Part shown: in pieces, positions 8,488 to 16,647 of the stretch | Position numbering within the stretch: position 1 is the first letter of the stretch | Layout: each line of letters begins with the position of its first letter | Origin: Gallaecimonas mangrovi | GTDB taxonomy: Bacteria > Pseudomonadota > Gammaproteobacteria > Enterobacterales > Gallaecimonadaceae | Reading direction: 5' to 3' | Assembly: GCF_003367375.1 (NCBI RefSeq) | Contig: NZ_CP031416.1 | Coordinates: forward strand, 2,115,501 to 2,179,500 | Length of the DNA stretch: 64,000 nucleotides | Program-made: the position numbers and the translations under genes | Notes under the pieces: model-generated | The model's input: only the letters and a program-made list of their open reading frames with translations | Told to the model about the DNA's origin: nothing | Database searches by the model: none

Positions 8488-10000
8488 AAAGGCTCCATGA
8501 CTGCTGGCGAAGCTGTGCCATTAAGTGGCGCAAATCAGCTTCAAGTGGCCTGTCGTTTTTCACGGGTTCGCAGTATGTGAATACGGCGCTGATAAAACGG
8601 TCTAAAGCCGCACTTAGCGCCAGGGGTTGCTGCTGGGCTCTTAACCAACAGCCTTGGCAAGCGGCCAATAAAGAGGCGGCAGTAACCTGTTCGGTTAGCT
8701 CAATAATGCGTAAACAGTCGCGGGCAGCAATAGTGCCCATACTGACCTTGTCTTGGTTGTGACATTCGGTAGACCGGGAAAAAACCGACGCCGGCATGGT
8801 GTGTTTCAGTGCTTCTGCCGTCCAGGCCGAAACACCAATCTGCACCGCTTTAAAACCGTGGCTGATATAACGTTCACGACCATCGGCACCGGTCAAGTTA
8901 GCCGGTAAGCCGTTATTAAACTTGCTGTCGACCAAGGATGCTAGCTGCCGGTCTAAAAGGTCAGCAAGGTTAGCGACCTGCACTTTCAGGGTATCCATGG
9001 CCATGGCGATATGACCACCGTAAAAATGACCACCGTGCAGCACTTGCTCACCTTCGCTATCGATAATGGGGTTATCGTTGGCGCTATTGAGCTCGGTTTC
9101 TATCAGGGTGCGAAGCCATGGCAGAGCGTCTTCCAGTGCACCTATTACATGGGGCGCGCAGCGCAGCGAATAACGGTCTTGTAAACGGCTATGGGCAGCA
9201 TCGCCCTGGTAGTTAAGGTCGGCGCGCAACCGCTCGGCAACAAGGCCCTGGCCGGGGTGCGGCTTTACGGCAAAAAGGGTTTTATCAAAGTGATAGCTAT
9301 TACCGCCTAAAGCTTTACTCACCAATGCTGTAATACGGGTTGCCATGGCGCTTAAATAGCGGCTTTGTGCAAAAGCCTGGCAGGCCAAGGCGGTCATCAC
9401 TGCCGTGCCATTCATAATGGCTAAGCCTTCTTTTGGCTTAAGCGTTAGCGGTTCTACCCCCTTTAGCGCCAGCACGGCTTGGGTTTCTTGCACCTGGCCT
9501 TGGTAATACACCTGCCGCTCGCCCACCAAGACGGCGGCAAGATACGAAAGCGGCGTCAGATCGCCAGAAGCGCCAACCGAACCTTCGGCAGGAATAACGG
9601 GAATAATGTCTTCTTGCAGCAACCAAACCAGCCGCTCTAATAACGCCAAGGTTACCCCGGAATGGCCTTGGCACAACGACGCCAAACGGCTTGCCACAAT
9701 GGCCCTGCCTTCTTGCAAGGTGAAATGCCGGCCCAAACCGCAGCCGTGAAAACGCGTTAAATTAAGCGGCAGCGCTTCAACCAATTCCGACGGGACGGCA
9801 ACGGTTACCGAGTCGCCATAGCCGGTAGTCACGCCATAAATGCCGCCTTCTTCACGCCAGAGGCGGTCGAGAAAAGCGGCACCTTTTTCAATATGCTGGC
9901 GATACGGCGTACTGTCATCAAGCTGCACAGCCACCTTACGTGCAGCAATGGCATTAATATCTTCAATGCCAATAGGTTTCCTACCAAACACCACTGTCAT
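8474..10000 (-). CDS. Aromatic amino acid ammonia-lyase (HAL/TAL/PAL family)
   Basis: A 508-residue ammonia-lyase. The MIO cofactor tripeptide is Ala144-Ser145-Gly146 in GSVGASGDLTPLSYL, and the catalytic tyrosine lies in YGVTTGYG (55-62). The substrate-selectivity pair, read by alignment to NL..SHAAG of histidine lyase, is Phe84-His85 in NLTRFHGCGLG. HutH has Ser-His and Rhodobacter TAL has His-Leu, so neither matches. No hut genes are nearby, and the gene is coupled by 4 nt to apeJ and 14 nt to apeK. The likely role is to supply a cinnamate or 4-coumarate starter for the ApeH ligase. Histidine degradation is the less likely option. Confidence 0.88.
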   Translation of the reverse strand: MTVVFGRKPIGIEDINAIAARKVAVQLDDSTPYRQHIEKGAAFLDRLWREEGGIYGVTTGYGDSVTVAVPSELVEALPLNLTRFHGCGLGRHFTLQEGRAIVASRLASLCQGHSGVTLALLERLVWLLQEDIIPVIPAEGSVGASGDLTPLSYLAAVLVGERQVYYQGQVQETQAVLALKGVEPLTLKPKEGLAIMNGTAVMTALACQAFAQSRYLSAMATRITALVSKALGGNSYHFDKTLFAVKPHPGQGLVAERLRADLNYQGDAAHSRLQDRYSLRCAPHVIGALEDALPWLRTLIETELNSANDNPIIDSEGEQVLHGGHFYGGHIAMAMDTLKVQVANLADLLDRQLASLVDSKFNNGLPANLTGADGRERYISHGFKAVQIGVSAWTAEALKHTMPASVFSRSTECHNQDKVSMGTIAARDCLRIIELTEQVTAASLLAACQGCWLRAQQQPLALSAALDRFISAVFTYCEPVKNDRPLEADLRHLMAQLRQQSWSLYEDA

Positions 10001-11682
10001 GGCTTGTCTTCCTGTTTACGCTCGCCGTTATCGGCCTGCCAAAAGTCGAAAAAATTAAACCACTGCAATGGGGTTTGCTGGCAATGGCTGCTGAGCCGGT
10101 CGGCAAAGCGCTGGGCCCAGCTGCCAAGTTGTTGCTGACGATTTTTGCGTGAAAGCACAATGCCTTCGGCGGCAAAGGGCGCTAACGACACTCGGTGGTG
10201 GCGCCCCTGGCGGGTGCAAAAAAGGGTAAAAACCGGGCATTCGAGGACATGAGCCATAACCCAAGGGCCAATAGGAAAAGGCGCGTCTTCACCGAGAAAG
10301 TTGCAGCTGACGGTATGCCCGGGTTTCGTCGCCGAGGTGCGATCCCCCACCATCACCACCAATTCGCCAGCCTCAATACGCTGGCGCAAAATCATCGCCG
10401 TATCGGGGCCCATTTGACTGACTTCGAGCATGTTCATTTTGGCGGCGGGATTAATTTCAGCCAGCAGTGCATTGAACTTCAAGGCATGTTCGGTGAGCAC
10501 TAGCACCGTCATCGGTTTATCCGACAACGCCCGGCACAACTCGAGGTTACCAAGGTGGGCGCCAACCAATAAGGCGCCTTGGCCACTTTGCTGAAGTTGC
10601 GACAAATGCTCGCGCCCATCAAAGGCGAGTTGCTCACGGGTTTCGCCGCGCCCAGCCCACGTTGCCAGCTTATCCAGCACACTTTCCCCAAAGGCCATGT
10701 GGTGACGAAAACTGGTCCAAAGCCCAGGCTTGGCGGCGACCCCAGGCATGGGGCCAAACTGCTCAAAACAGCGCTGCAGGTAGGCTAAGGAATAACGTCG
10801 GCTGGCGCCGGTGGCAAAGAAATACGCCATCACTGGATACAAAAACAGCCGAAACCCAGGGCGCCCAAATAGCCGAAAGGCAAGCCACAGGCAGCGCATA
10901 CCTAAGCGGCTGCCCCGCTCCCCCATTGCCGACCAGTGTTTAGGCTTTGCAAAACGCCGAGCCAGCAACCAAGGCGCCCGCCAAATCATGCCGAAAAACA
11001 GCCGGGTATGCATTTTCGAGATAAGCCAGTTGTCTTGCCAAGCATTAAAGTGGGAAGCGCCATCTTCGGGGTAGATAACCTTGGTTTTAACCTGTTTGAT
11101 GGCCATGCCAGACCAGAGCAACCGCACCATGACTTCAATATCAAAATCCATGCGCTGGCCTAGCTTTACGTTGTCAAAAAGAGCAACGGTATCCGCCAAT
11201 GGATACACCCGAAACCCGCACATAGCGTCTTTAATGGTCAAGCTTAAGGTTTCAATCCATACCCAAACATGGGTGAGATAGCGGCCATATAACCGGCCTT
11301 TCGGCACTGACGCATCGTAAGCCGGCATGCCGGCGATTAATGCTTTTGGGGCCGCTTTGGCTTCGCTAAGAAAATGGGGAATATCGTCAAGGGCATGTTG
11401 GCCGTCGGCATCGACCTGAAAACCGTGGCTAAAACCGGCATCAAGGGCGCTGCGCAGCCCTGTCATAACGGCGCCACCTTTACCCAAATTTTGCTCATGG
11501 GTAACGATGGTAATAGCGGGGTATTTAGCCACTGCCGCTTGCAACATAGCACTATGCTGCGGTGAAGAACCGTCATTAACCACAATCACTGGCAGCCCGG
11601 TTTCTGCCAGCAACGGCAAGGTGCGGCTCGCCGCCGGACCATGGTTGTAAAATGGCACCACCAAGCAAGGCTTAAAACTCAC
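9997..11682 (-). CDS. apeJ: Glycosyltransferase family 2 / LpxL-like acyltransferase fusion (ApeJ)
   Basis: A two-domain protein of 561 residues. The N-terminal GT2 domain (about 1-240) has CLVVPFYNHG, VVNDGSS and the metal-binding DxD as VDADGQ. The C-terminal LpxL/HtrB-type acyltransferase domain (about 270-561) has the HX4E motif in GAHLGNLEL. It probably builds the glycolipid anchor and transfers the polyene acyl chain to it at the inner membrane. The start is a GTG at 11682 that overlaps the stop of apeI (GTGA). Such fusions are typical of aryl polyene clusters. Confidence 0.9.
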   Translation of the reverse strand: MSFKPCLVVPFYNHGPAASRTLPLLAETGLPVIVVNDGSSPQHSAMLQAAVAKYPAITIVTHEQNLGKGGAVMTGLRSALDAGFSHGFQVDADGQHALDDIPHFLSEAKAAPKALIAGMPAYDASVPKGRLYGRYLTHVWVWIETLSLTIKDAMCGFRVYPLADTVALFDNVKLGQRMDFDIEVMVRLLWSGMAIKQVKTKVIYPEDGASHFNAWQDNWLISKMHTRLFFGMIWRAPWLLARRFAKPKHWSAMGERGSRLGMRCLWLAFRLFGRPGFRLFLYPVMAYFFATGASRRYSLAYLQRCFEQFGPMPGVAAKPGLWTSFRHHMAFGESVLDKLATWAGRGETREQLAFDGREHLSQLQQSGQGALLVGAHLGNLELCRALSDKPMTVLVLTEHALKFNALLAEINPAAKMNMLEVSQMGPDTAMILRQRIEAGELVVMVGDRTSATKPGHTVSCNFLGEDAPFPIGPWVMAHVLECPVFTLFCTRQGRHHRVSLAPFAAEGIVLSRKNRQQQLGSWAQRFADRLSSHCQQTPLQWFNFFDFWQADNGERKQEDKP

Positions 11683-12032
11683 CGTGCCTCCTTGGCCATG
11701 AGAATACGGCCGCTGGCATGATTACCCCGGACCGAGTGGTAGCTAAACAGCAGTCGGCCTTTCACGTCGTCATATTGCAAGCGAAGATGCAGTTGCAGGC
11801 CAGGTACCACCAGCGCTTGAAACTTTACCGCTTCCATACGCTGGCTTTTCAGCGTTAAGCCAAAATGTTCAGCACCAAAGCGTGCCGCCCAGTCCAATTG
11901 GGCAACGCCAGGCAAAATAGGCAGTTCGGGAAAATGGCCCTGAAAATAGGCCAGCTTTGGGTCCATCTCTAAAACCAATTCCAGACCCTGCTCGGTCAGA
12001 TGGCGCTCTACAACTTCAGGCAGCGTCAACAT
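11679..12032 (-). CDS. apeI: Hotdog 3-hydroxyacyl-ACP dehydratase (ApeI)
   Basis: A 117-residue FabZ/FabA-like hotdog protein. The motif FQGHFPELPILPGVAQLDW contains the catalytic His of the GHFPxxPILPGV signature. It dehydrates 3-hydroxyacyl-ACP during polyene extension, either alone or with ApeP. It starts 3 nt after apeH and ends overlapping apeJ by 4 nt. Confidence 0.9.
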   Translation of the reverse strand: MLTLPEVVERHLTEQGLELVLEMDPKLAYFQGHFPELPILPGVAQLDWAARFGAEHFGLTLKSQRMEAVKFQALVVPGLQLHLRLQYDDVKGRLLFSYHSVRGNHASGRILMAKEAR

Positions 12033-12035
12033 AGA

Positions 12036-13379
12036 TCACTCTTCAAATAAAGCGGATAGCGCTTGTTGGGTCAGTTTACCCTGGCTATTCACAGGGAACG
12101 ACGCCACTATCCGCCAGCGGCGCGGTAGCACCACCGGTTCAAATTCTGTTAGCAGCGATTGGCGTAGCTGCTGCACAAAGCGGTGTTTGCCAAGCTCAGC
12201 CAAAGCGTTCTCACCCTTGCTAGAGAGCAGCAACACTGCGCCCAGTTGTTGGCGTCGGCCGCTGAGCAGCAGGCATTTGCCGCTCTGTACATAACAATGG
12301 CGCGCTAAAGCGTTCTCCATGGCATCAAGAGACAAGCGCTTTTGCTCGACTTTAACAATGCGATCGCGTCGGCCCTGCAACATAAAGCGGCCGTCATCCG
12401 CGAACGCAACCTTATCGCCCATCACAACCGGCGCGCCACTAACGATGGAATGCACCACCAGCACCCCTTCACTATCAAGACTGCAATCTACCCCCGCAAA
12501 AGGCTGCCATTGCTCGCTACGCTGCTGACAGCGCCAAGCAACACCGCCGGTTTCGGTAGAGCCAAACACCTCAATGGGAGCCACATCAAAACATTGCAGG
12601 CAATCTGCAGCGCCCTCGGCACTTAACAGGCCCCCAGAGCTAAATACGGCGCTCAATTTGCCTTTTATTGCCGCAAGCATCGATGGCTCAGGCAGGCGCG
12701 CTAAGTGAGCAGGGCTTGCCACTAACACAAAAGGGCCGCTTTGGCGCTGCCCAATAGCGTCAAGTTGCTCTGGATAATGCAGCACCTGGCGGCTGATAAC
12801 GGCGCCTGAAAATACCGGCCACAGCAGCCGAAACAGCAAGCCGTATATATGTTGATGGGAAACCGTGGCTAACAGTTCACCTTCAAGGGGGCCAAACTGC
12901 TGGTCAAGTACCTGTATTTCAGCCAACAGTTGGCTGGCTTCTTTGGCCACCGATTTCGGCTCACCCGTACTGCCTGACGTAAAAAGCTGTATCGGGCCAA
13001 GCGGCGGGTAACAGCCTGGGCCCGGGTGGTCGAAGGGGTTTAATCGCCGTTGCCGGCTAGCGATATTTTGGCTGCTAATAATGCCATCAACTTGCACCAT
13101 TGCGAGGCTTTGCTCTTGCCCATTGGCGGGCAAAATAGCGCTGGCCTCCGCTTGCCAACAGGCCAGCAGACCAATAAAAAAACCGGCCACATCGGTATCC
13201 CAAAGCAGCCAGCACTGCCCTTTTGCTAGCTGCTGACTCAGCCCACCTGCTAGCCTGGCTATCTCTTGGCCGCTAAGTACCGGTGAATTAAAAAGCGGTG
13301 CGGCGCTATCTAGCCGCGCCGTTAGGGCCGCTATCCAGCGCGCTTGTTGCTGCGAATAAACCATTGTCGGTAACACCAT
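12036..13379 (-). CDS. apeH: AMP-forming acyl/aryl-ACP ligase (ApeH)
   Basis: A 447-residue adenylate-forming enzyme, shorter than usual acyl-CoA synthetases. It has the AMP-binding loop FTSGSTGEPKSV and the FGSTETGG motif, and the hinge/C-terminal part carries GRRDRIVKVEQKRL. It should adenylate the aromatic starter acid (a cinnamate-type acid if the nearby lyase supplies it) and load it on ApeE or ApeF. The ATG at 13379 overlaps the upstream apeG gene by 49 nt; an in-frame ATG at 13364 is an alternative start. Confidence 0.88.
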   Translation of the reverse strand: MVLPTMVYSQQQARWIAALTARLDSAAPLFNSPVLSGQEIARLAGGLSQQLAKGQCWLLWDTDVAGFFIGLLACWQAEASAILPANGQEQSLAMVQVDGIISSQNIASRQRRLNPFDHPGPGCYPPLGPIQLFTSGSTGEPKSVAKEASQLLAEIQVLDQQFGPLEGELLATVSHQHIYGLLFRLLWPVFSGAVISRQVLHYPEQLDAIGQRQSGPFVLVASPAHLARLPEPSMLAAIKGKLSAVFSSGGLLSAEGAADCLQCFDVAPIEVFGSTETGGVAWRCQQRSEQWQPFAGVDCSLDSEGVLVVHSIVSGAPVVMGDKVAFADDGRFMLQGRRDRIVKVEQKRLSLDAMENALARHCYVQSGKCLLLSGRRQQLGAVLLLSSKGENALAELGKHRFVQQLRQSLLTEFEPVVLPRRWRIVASFPVNSQGKLTQQALSALFEE

Positions 13380-13867
13380 TCACCGGCAAAAAGGCAGCCC
13401 ATCAGCACATAACTGATGGCGCCATTGTAAAGTGTCCATAACTGACGAGAGCCCCAAAAGGCCGTCATCAATGCCAAGCTGCCGTTAACCAGAAAAAAGC
13501 CGCACCATACCCAGGTAACTTTACGGGTATAGGCAACGCCAGATGCCGGTAAGTCGGGCTCTTTTAAACGGGCTAAGCGTTCTATCATGCAGGGGCCTTG
13601 GTAAAGGCTATAACCAAAAGAAGCCAATAACCCCAGGTTCACCAGTACCGGGTACAGTTTTAACCCCACGTCACTATTGCTAAAGGCGGAAAAACCAAGC
13701 GCTAATGCAGCCAGCGGCAGCCAGAATTTCTCGGCGCGGCCAGCGCTTCGTAGCCGCAGCGCCAGTAATGCCAGCACCAACAAGGCAATGTAACCGGGCG
13801 CCAAAAAATGTAGCCCCAAGCCAATGGCCAAGGGATACAACAGCCACAATAACACGCCTGGCTTCAA
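13331..13867 (-). CDS. apeG: Polytopic membrane protein, COG4648-like (ApeG)
   Basis: A 178-residue integral membrane protein with about five or six predicted helices, beginning at LLWLLYPLAIGLGLHFL. It resembles the COG4648 membrane proteins found between the ACP and ligase genes of aryl polyene clusters. The biochemical role is not established; it may organise the biosynthetic enzymes at the inner membrane. The start overlaps the apeF stop by 4 nt. Confidence 0.78.
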   Translation of the reverse strand: MKPGVLLWLLYPLAIGLGLHFLAPGYIALLVLALLALRLRSAGRAEKFWLPLAALALGFSAFSNSDVGLKLYPVLVNLGLLASFGYSLYQGPCMIERLARLKEPDLPASGVAYTRKVTWVWCGFFLVNGSLALMTAFWGSRQLWTLYNGAISYVLMGCLFAGEWCYRQWFIRSNKRAG

Positions 13868-14112
13868 GCCGCGGCCACCAGGCTCAATACCGCATCGACC
13901 ACATCGTCAATAGTGCGAACGGTTTTAAATTGCTCGGGCTGGATCTTCTTACCGGTTAAATCTTGTAGTTTGACCACCAAATCGACGGCATCAATGGAAT
14001 CGAGGTCCAAGTCAGTATAAAGATGCGCTTCTGGCACTACGGCTTCGGCATCAATTTCAAAGTCATCGACCAAAATGGTCTTTAGTTCGGCAAAAATCTG
14101 GTCGCGCGTCAT
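13864..14112 (-). CDS. apeF: Acyl carrier protein (ApeF)
   Basis: An 82-residue acidic carrier protein. The phosphopantetheine serine lies in DLDLDSIDAVDL (about residue 35), and the fold of four helices is apparent. It carries the growing polyene chain and needs activation by a phosphopantetheinyl transferase; one is encoded at 15997-16578. It overlaps apeG and apeE by 4 nt each. Confidence 0.93.
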   Translation of the reverse strand: MTRDQIFAELKTILVDDFEIDAEAVVPEAHLYTDLDLDSIDAVDLVVKLQDLTGKKIQPEQFKTVRTIDDVVDAVLSLVAAA

Positions 14113-14369
14113 GCGGCCTCCTGAGAACGAATAAATGCGGCCAGGCTTGCAACACTGGCAAAATGAGACTTGGTATCGCTGGCGTTGGCGTCAATTTTGA
14201 CTTTATAGCGTTTTTGGATCGCAAGACCCAGTTCTAGCGCGTCAATGGAATCAAGGCCTAAACCTTCACCGAACAGAGCGGCATCAGTTTCGATGTCTTC
14301 TTCACAAACGTCTTCAAGTTCCAAGGCGTTGATAATCAACGTCTTCAGTTCGGTTTCCAGATCGCTCAT
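14109..14369 (-). CDS. apeE: Acyl carrier protein (ApeE)
   Basis: An 86-residue acyl carrier protein with the phosphopantetheine attachment serine in GLGLDSIDALEL. It is the first of two adjacent ACPs, as in other aryl polyene operons, where the pair may divide starter loading and extension. It overlaps the 3' end of apeD by 56 nt, the longest overlap in the operon, so the apeD C-terminus is encoded within this reading region. Confidence 0.93.
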   Translation of the reverse strand: MSDLETELKTLIINALELEDVCEEDIETDAALFGEGLGLDSIDALELGLAIQKRYKVKIDANASDTKSHFASVASLAAFIRSQEAA

Positions 14370-15138
14370 CTGTGTTGTTTTCCTTATTTAATACCTGGGC
14401 CAAATAACGGGTCAGTACCCTGGCCGACAGGGCCGTGCAGGGGTCTTGGTTAGCAAAAGACTGGGGCGAAATCGGCCTACCGACCGATGCAGTCAATAAA
14501 AAGCGTTTTTTAGGTACCTGATACCAAGCGGTTTGCTTGGTTAGGGTACGGGGAGCAATTTGTAAGTTCACCGGCAGCAATGGATAGCCAGTTTTCAAGG
14601 TCAGTTGCGCAGCGCCACGGGTCAGTGGATTTAGCTGCACCTCAGGCTCGGTGCGGGTACCTTCGGGAAAAATAATCAGCGAAAAGCCATCGTTCAAACT
14701 CTTTTGGGCCGCCTCAATCAGGGCCTGCCCTTGGTGCTGATTGCTAATGTAGCCGGTCGCCTTTACTACCCCGCGCATAAACGGGTTTTTCCAAACACTG
14801 GCTTTGACTACGCAGTCAGCCTTAGGCATGTGCGCTATTAGCAGTACCACATCTAACAATGACGGGTGATTTGCCACAACCACACAGGGCTGTGCATTTA
14901 ATGCGGCCTCGTCATCGACTTTATAGCGGCAGATCCCAAGCCATGTCAGGGCGTTTAAGAAAAAGCGAAAACTTTTAGACACCACCTTTCGCGCCACCAC
15001 TTTACGACGATGGCTGTCTTTAAAACGCAAGCTAATCAGCGGGAACGCTGTTAGGCACAGGCAGACACCACCGATACCAAAAGCACTAAACGCAAAGCCG
15101 GTTGCCACGATACGCCAACACCGATTCAATACTGCCAT
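14314..15138 (-). CDS. apeD: 1-acylglycerol-3-phosphate O-acyltransferase-like enzyme (ApeD)
   Basis: A 274-residue PlsC-family acyltransferase. It has one N-terminal membrane helix, the HX4D catalytic motif in NHPSLLD and the FPEGTRT substrate motif. It likely acylates the lipid part of the aryl polyene glycolipid. I chose the ATG at 15138 because GGAGG lies 7 nt upstream; a TTG at 15159 and an ATG at 15144 are in frame. It overlaps apeC by 13 nt. Confidence 0.87.
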   Translation of the reverse strand: MAVLNRCWRIVATGFAFSAFGIGGVCLCLTAFPLISLRFKDSHRRKVVARKVVSKSFRFFLNALTWLGICRYKVDDEAALNAQPCVVVANHPSLLDVVLLIAHMPKADCVVKASVWKNPFMRGVVKATGYISNQHQGQALIEAAQKSLNDGFSLIIFPEGTRTEPEVQLNPLTRGAAQLTLKTGYPLLPVNLQIAPRTLTKQTAWYQVPKKRFLLTASVGRPISPQSFANQDPCTALSARVLTRYLAQVLNKENNTDERSGNRTEDVDYQRLGT

Positions 15139-15818
15139 TGCCATCCCTCCCCTTGGCAATGAAGATGGCCACTGTTACCGGTGGCCAGTAACGCCGCCAG
15201 TTGCATCGCCATTGGCCAATTGTCATCGCTACTGCAATCAGAACGGCTGACACTCACCTCTTGGCCTCGACTCAATCGCAGCGCCAGCGCATGGTCCACC
15301 TGTTTATTGTGCATGTAGGGTAAATAGACGTCTGGCACGGCTTGTTCACCGGCTATCAGCAGCACTTCATCGGCGCCACTTTCCAAGGTGGCGTAGGCTT
15401 CGATTAAGCCACTTATCAAGCTATCGTCGCCGCCAACCACAACGTTGGCCGGCGCTTTATCACGGCGAAGGATGCCAAAAAGCCCGGCGGCGGCATTGTG
15501 CACCGACAAACTAAAGTGGGTAGGAGATAGGGGTTCGGATTGCCCCAGGTCAGTTAACAGCTGAAAAGTACGATGCAGCTCGCCATGGCGACTGGCAAAG
15601 ATAACCGGCAAGCTTTCATCGCCTGCAACCTGTTTAGCGCAAGCCAACTGGATACGGGTTAACGAGGAAAGACGGCGGCGCTGCACAGCCGGCACCCAGC
15701 TTATATCGGGCGGCGATGGCTCACCAAGTACTGGGTTTTGCGCCCATTGCCGCCAAAGCGCCGGTTGATGAACACCTGGGGCCCAAGCTGACCAGGCTTT
15801 AACAGCAAAGCGTAACAT
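15126..15818 (-). CDS. apeC: KS-like chain length factor without the active-site cysteine (ApeC)
   Basis: A 230-residue protein of the beta-ketoacyl synthase N-terminal-like family. It keeps the KS fold segment (HFSLSVHNAAAGLFGIL), but the residue expected to be the nucleophilic Cys is replaced (SVHNAAAG), so it cannot condense. This fits the ApeC-type chain length factor that pairs with ApeO. It is about half the length of a full KS, as usual for the family. The ATG at 15818 is overlapped by the stop of a 32-codon upstream ORF (TGATG); a GTG at 15821 is in frame. Confidence 0.85.
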   Translation of the reverse strand: MLRFAVKAWSAWAPGVHQPALWRQWAQNPVLGEPSPPDISWVPAVQRRRLSSLTRIQLACAKQVAGDESLPVIFASRHGELHRTFQLLTDLGQSEPLSPTHFSLSVHNAAAGLFGILRRDKAPANVVVGGDDSLISGLIEAYATLESGADEVLLIAGEQAVPDVYLPYMHNKQVDHALALRLSRGQEVSVSRSDCSSDDNWPMAMQLAALLATGNSGHLHCQGEGWQWQY

Positions 15819-15916
15819 CACCAGACCGCCCTTTTACCCACCGGGTCAAGGCACGCCTTTTTATCCGTTTTATGCGTGTCACCAACAAGGGTGAAATGGC
15901 TTGTTATTACATTCAT
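15818..15916 (-). CDS. Possible 32-residue leader peptide coupled to apeC
   Basis: An ORF from the ATG at 15916 encodes 32 residues (starting MNVITSHFTLVGDTHK, ending GKRAVW). Its TGA overlaps the apeC start codon as TGATG. A purine-rich GAAGAGGGG lies about 6 nt upstream of the ATG. It is in a different frame from apeC, so it is not an N-terminal extension. It has no signal peptide or membrane helix, and I do not recognise the peptide. It may act only to couple translation into apeC. Confidence 0.45.
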   Translation of the reverse strand: MNVITSHFTLVGDTHKTDKKACLDPVGKRAVW

Positions 15917-15926
15917 CCGTATCCCC

Positions 15927-15953
15927 TCTTCGCGCTCCAATTCCATGCGAAGA
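15927..15953 (-). promoter_or_regulatory. Short hairpin covering the ribosome binding site of the leader ORF
   Basis: TCTTCGC (15927-15933 on the plus strand) is exactly complementary to GCGAAGA (15947-15953), with a 13-nt loop. Read on the minus strand, the second arm is part of GCGAAGAGGGG, the likely Shine-Dalgarno of the 32-codon ORF. Folding could hide this site and tune entry into the aryl polyene operon. A chance 7-bp stem is possible. Confidence 0.3.
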
Positions 15954-15996
15954 AGATGCAAAAAAATAGCAAAACCGTATTGCCAGGCCGGTAAAT

Positions 15997-16578
15997 TCAG
16001 CGGCAGCGGACTGGCGATTCTAGCAAATATTCATCTGCCATTAACATCGGATTTTGCCATTTAGGTCGTGTTTTTGTGACAAACGCTATAGACATGAAAA
16101 AAGGTTGTTGCCCTGTATAGCAATACAGGGTTTCCCCACAGGGCAATGTAATGAGTCCGCGGTGTTGAGTAATATCTGCGGTGCTCACATCGCCAATGCC
16201 TGTTTTAAGTGCCGCCTCGTAGCTACACCAACGGCGGTAAAAGTCATGCTCTGGCCAGCCAAATTGCGCCGCCATGGCAGCAATGGGCCGACGCGGCTTA
16301 GGCACTTCAATATCGATACCTACCGGCAATCTTGATACCGCCGCGGCCACCCATTGGCCGCTATGGGAAAGGCTCACCTTGGCATCGGGATGCACCGGTG
16401 CTCCTTCGGCGCTGCGCCCAAGCGCTTGGTTGCGAACCTTGCAGCCAAGCAAGCGACTTAACAATAAAACCCCCAGCCATTGCGCACCTTGACGCTGGCG
16501 CGCCTTATTGTCAGAGGGCAGAGAAAACCGTGAAGCCAGCACATCAAGGTGGCAGCGGCTGTAGAAAAGTGGCGCCAT
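15997..16578 (-). CDS. 4'-phosphopantetheinyl transferase of the aryl polyene cluster
   Basis: A 193-residue Sfp/EntD-type transferase with the two family motifs: VGIDIE (Mg2+ site) and WCSYEAALK (WxxxEAxxK). SLSHSGQWVAAAV is the usual preceding segment. It should convert apo-ApeE and apo-ApeF to the holo form. The ATG at 16578 is preferred because the longer reading frame (to 16755) would run into the divergent folM gene; the ribosome binding site is weak, so the start is uncertain. The gene lies 80 nt upstream of the leader ORF on the same strand. Confidence 0.85.
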   Translation of the reverse strand: MAPLFYSRCHLDVLASRFSLPSDNKARQRQGAQWLGVLLLSRLLGCKVRNQALGRSAEGAPVHPDAKVSLSHSGQWVAAAVSRLPVGIDIEVPKPRRPIAAMAAQFGWPEHDFYRRWCSYEAALKTGIGDVSTADITQHRGLITLPCGETLYCYTGQQPFFMSIAFVTKTRPKWQNPMLMADEYLLESPVRCR

Positions 16579-16647
16579 GAGGTGATCCAAACCAAGCAAG
16601 CGGGTAGTATGACGTCCCAGTTTGACTTTAACTGTTGAGAAAGCCAA

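Noticed and set aside
15876-16064. A 62-codon plus-strand frame between the PPTase and apeC genes
   Set aside because: It has no ribosome binding site and overlaps the PPTase gene on the other strand; the minus-strand 32-codon ORF there is better supported.
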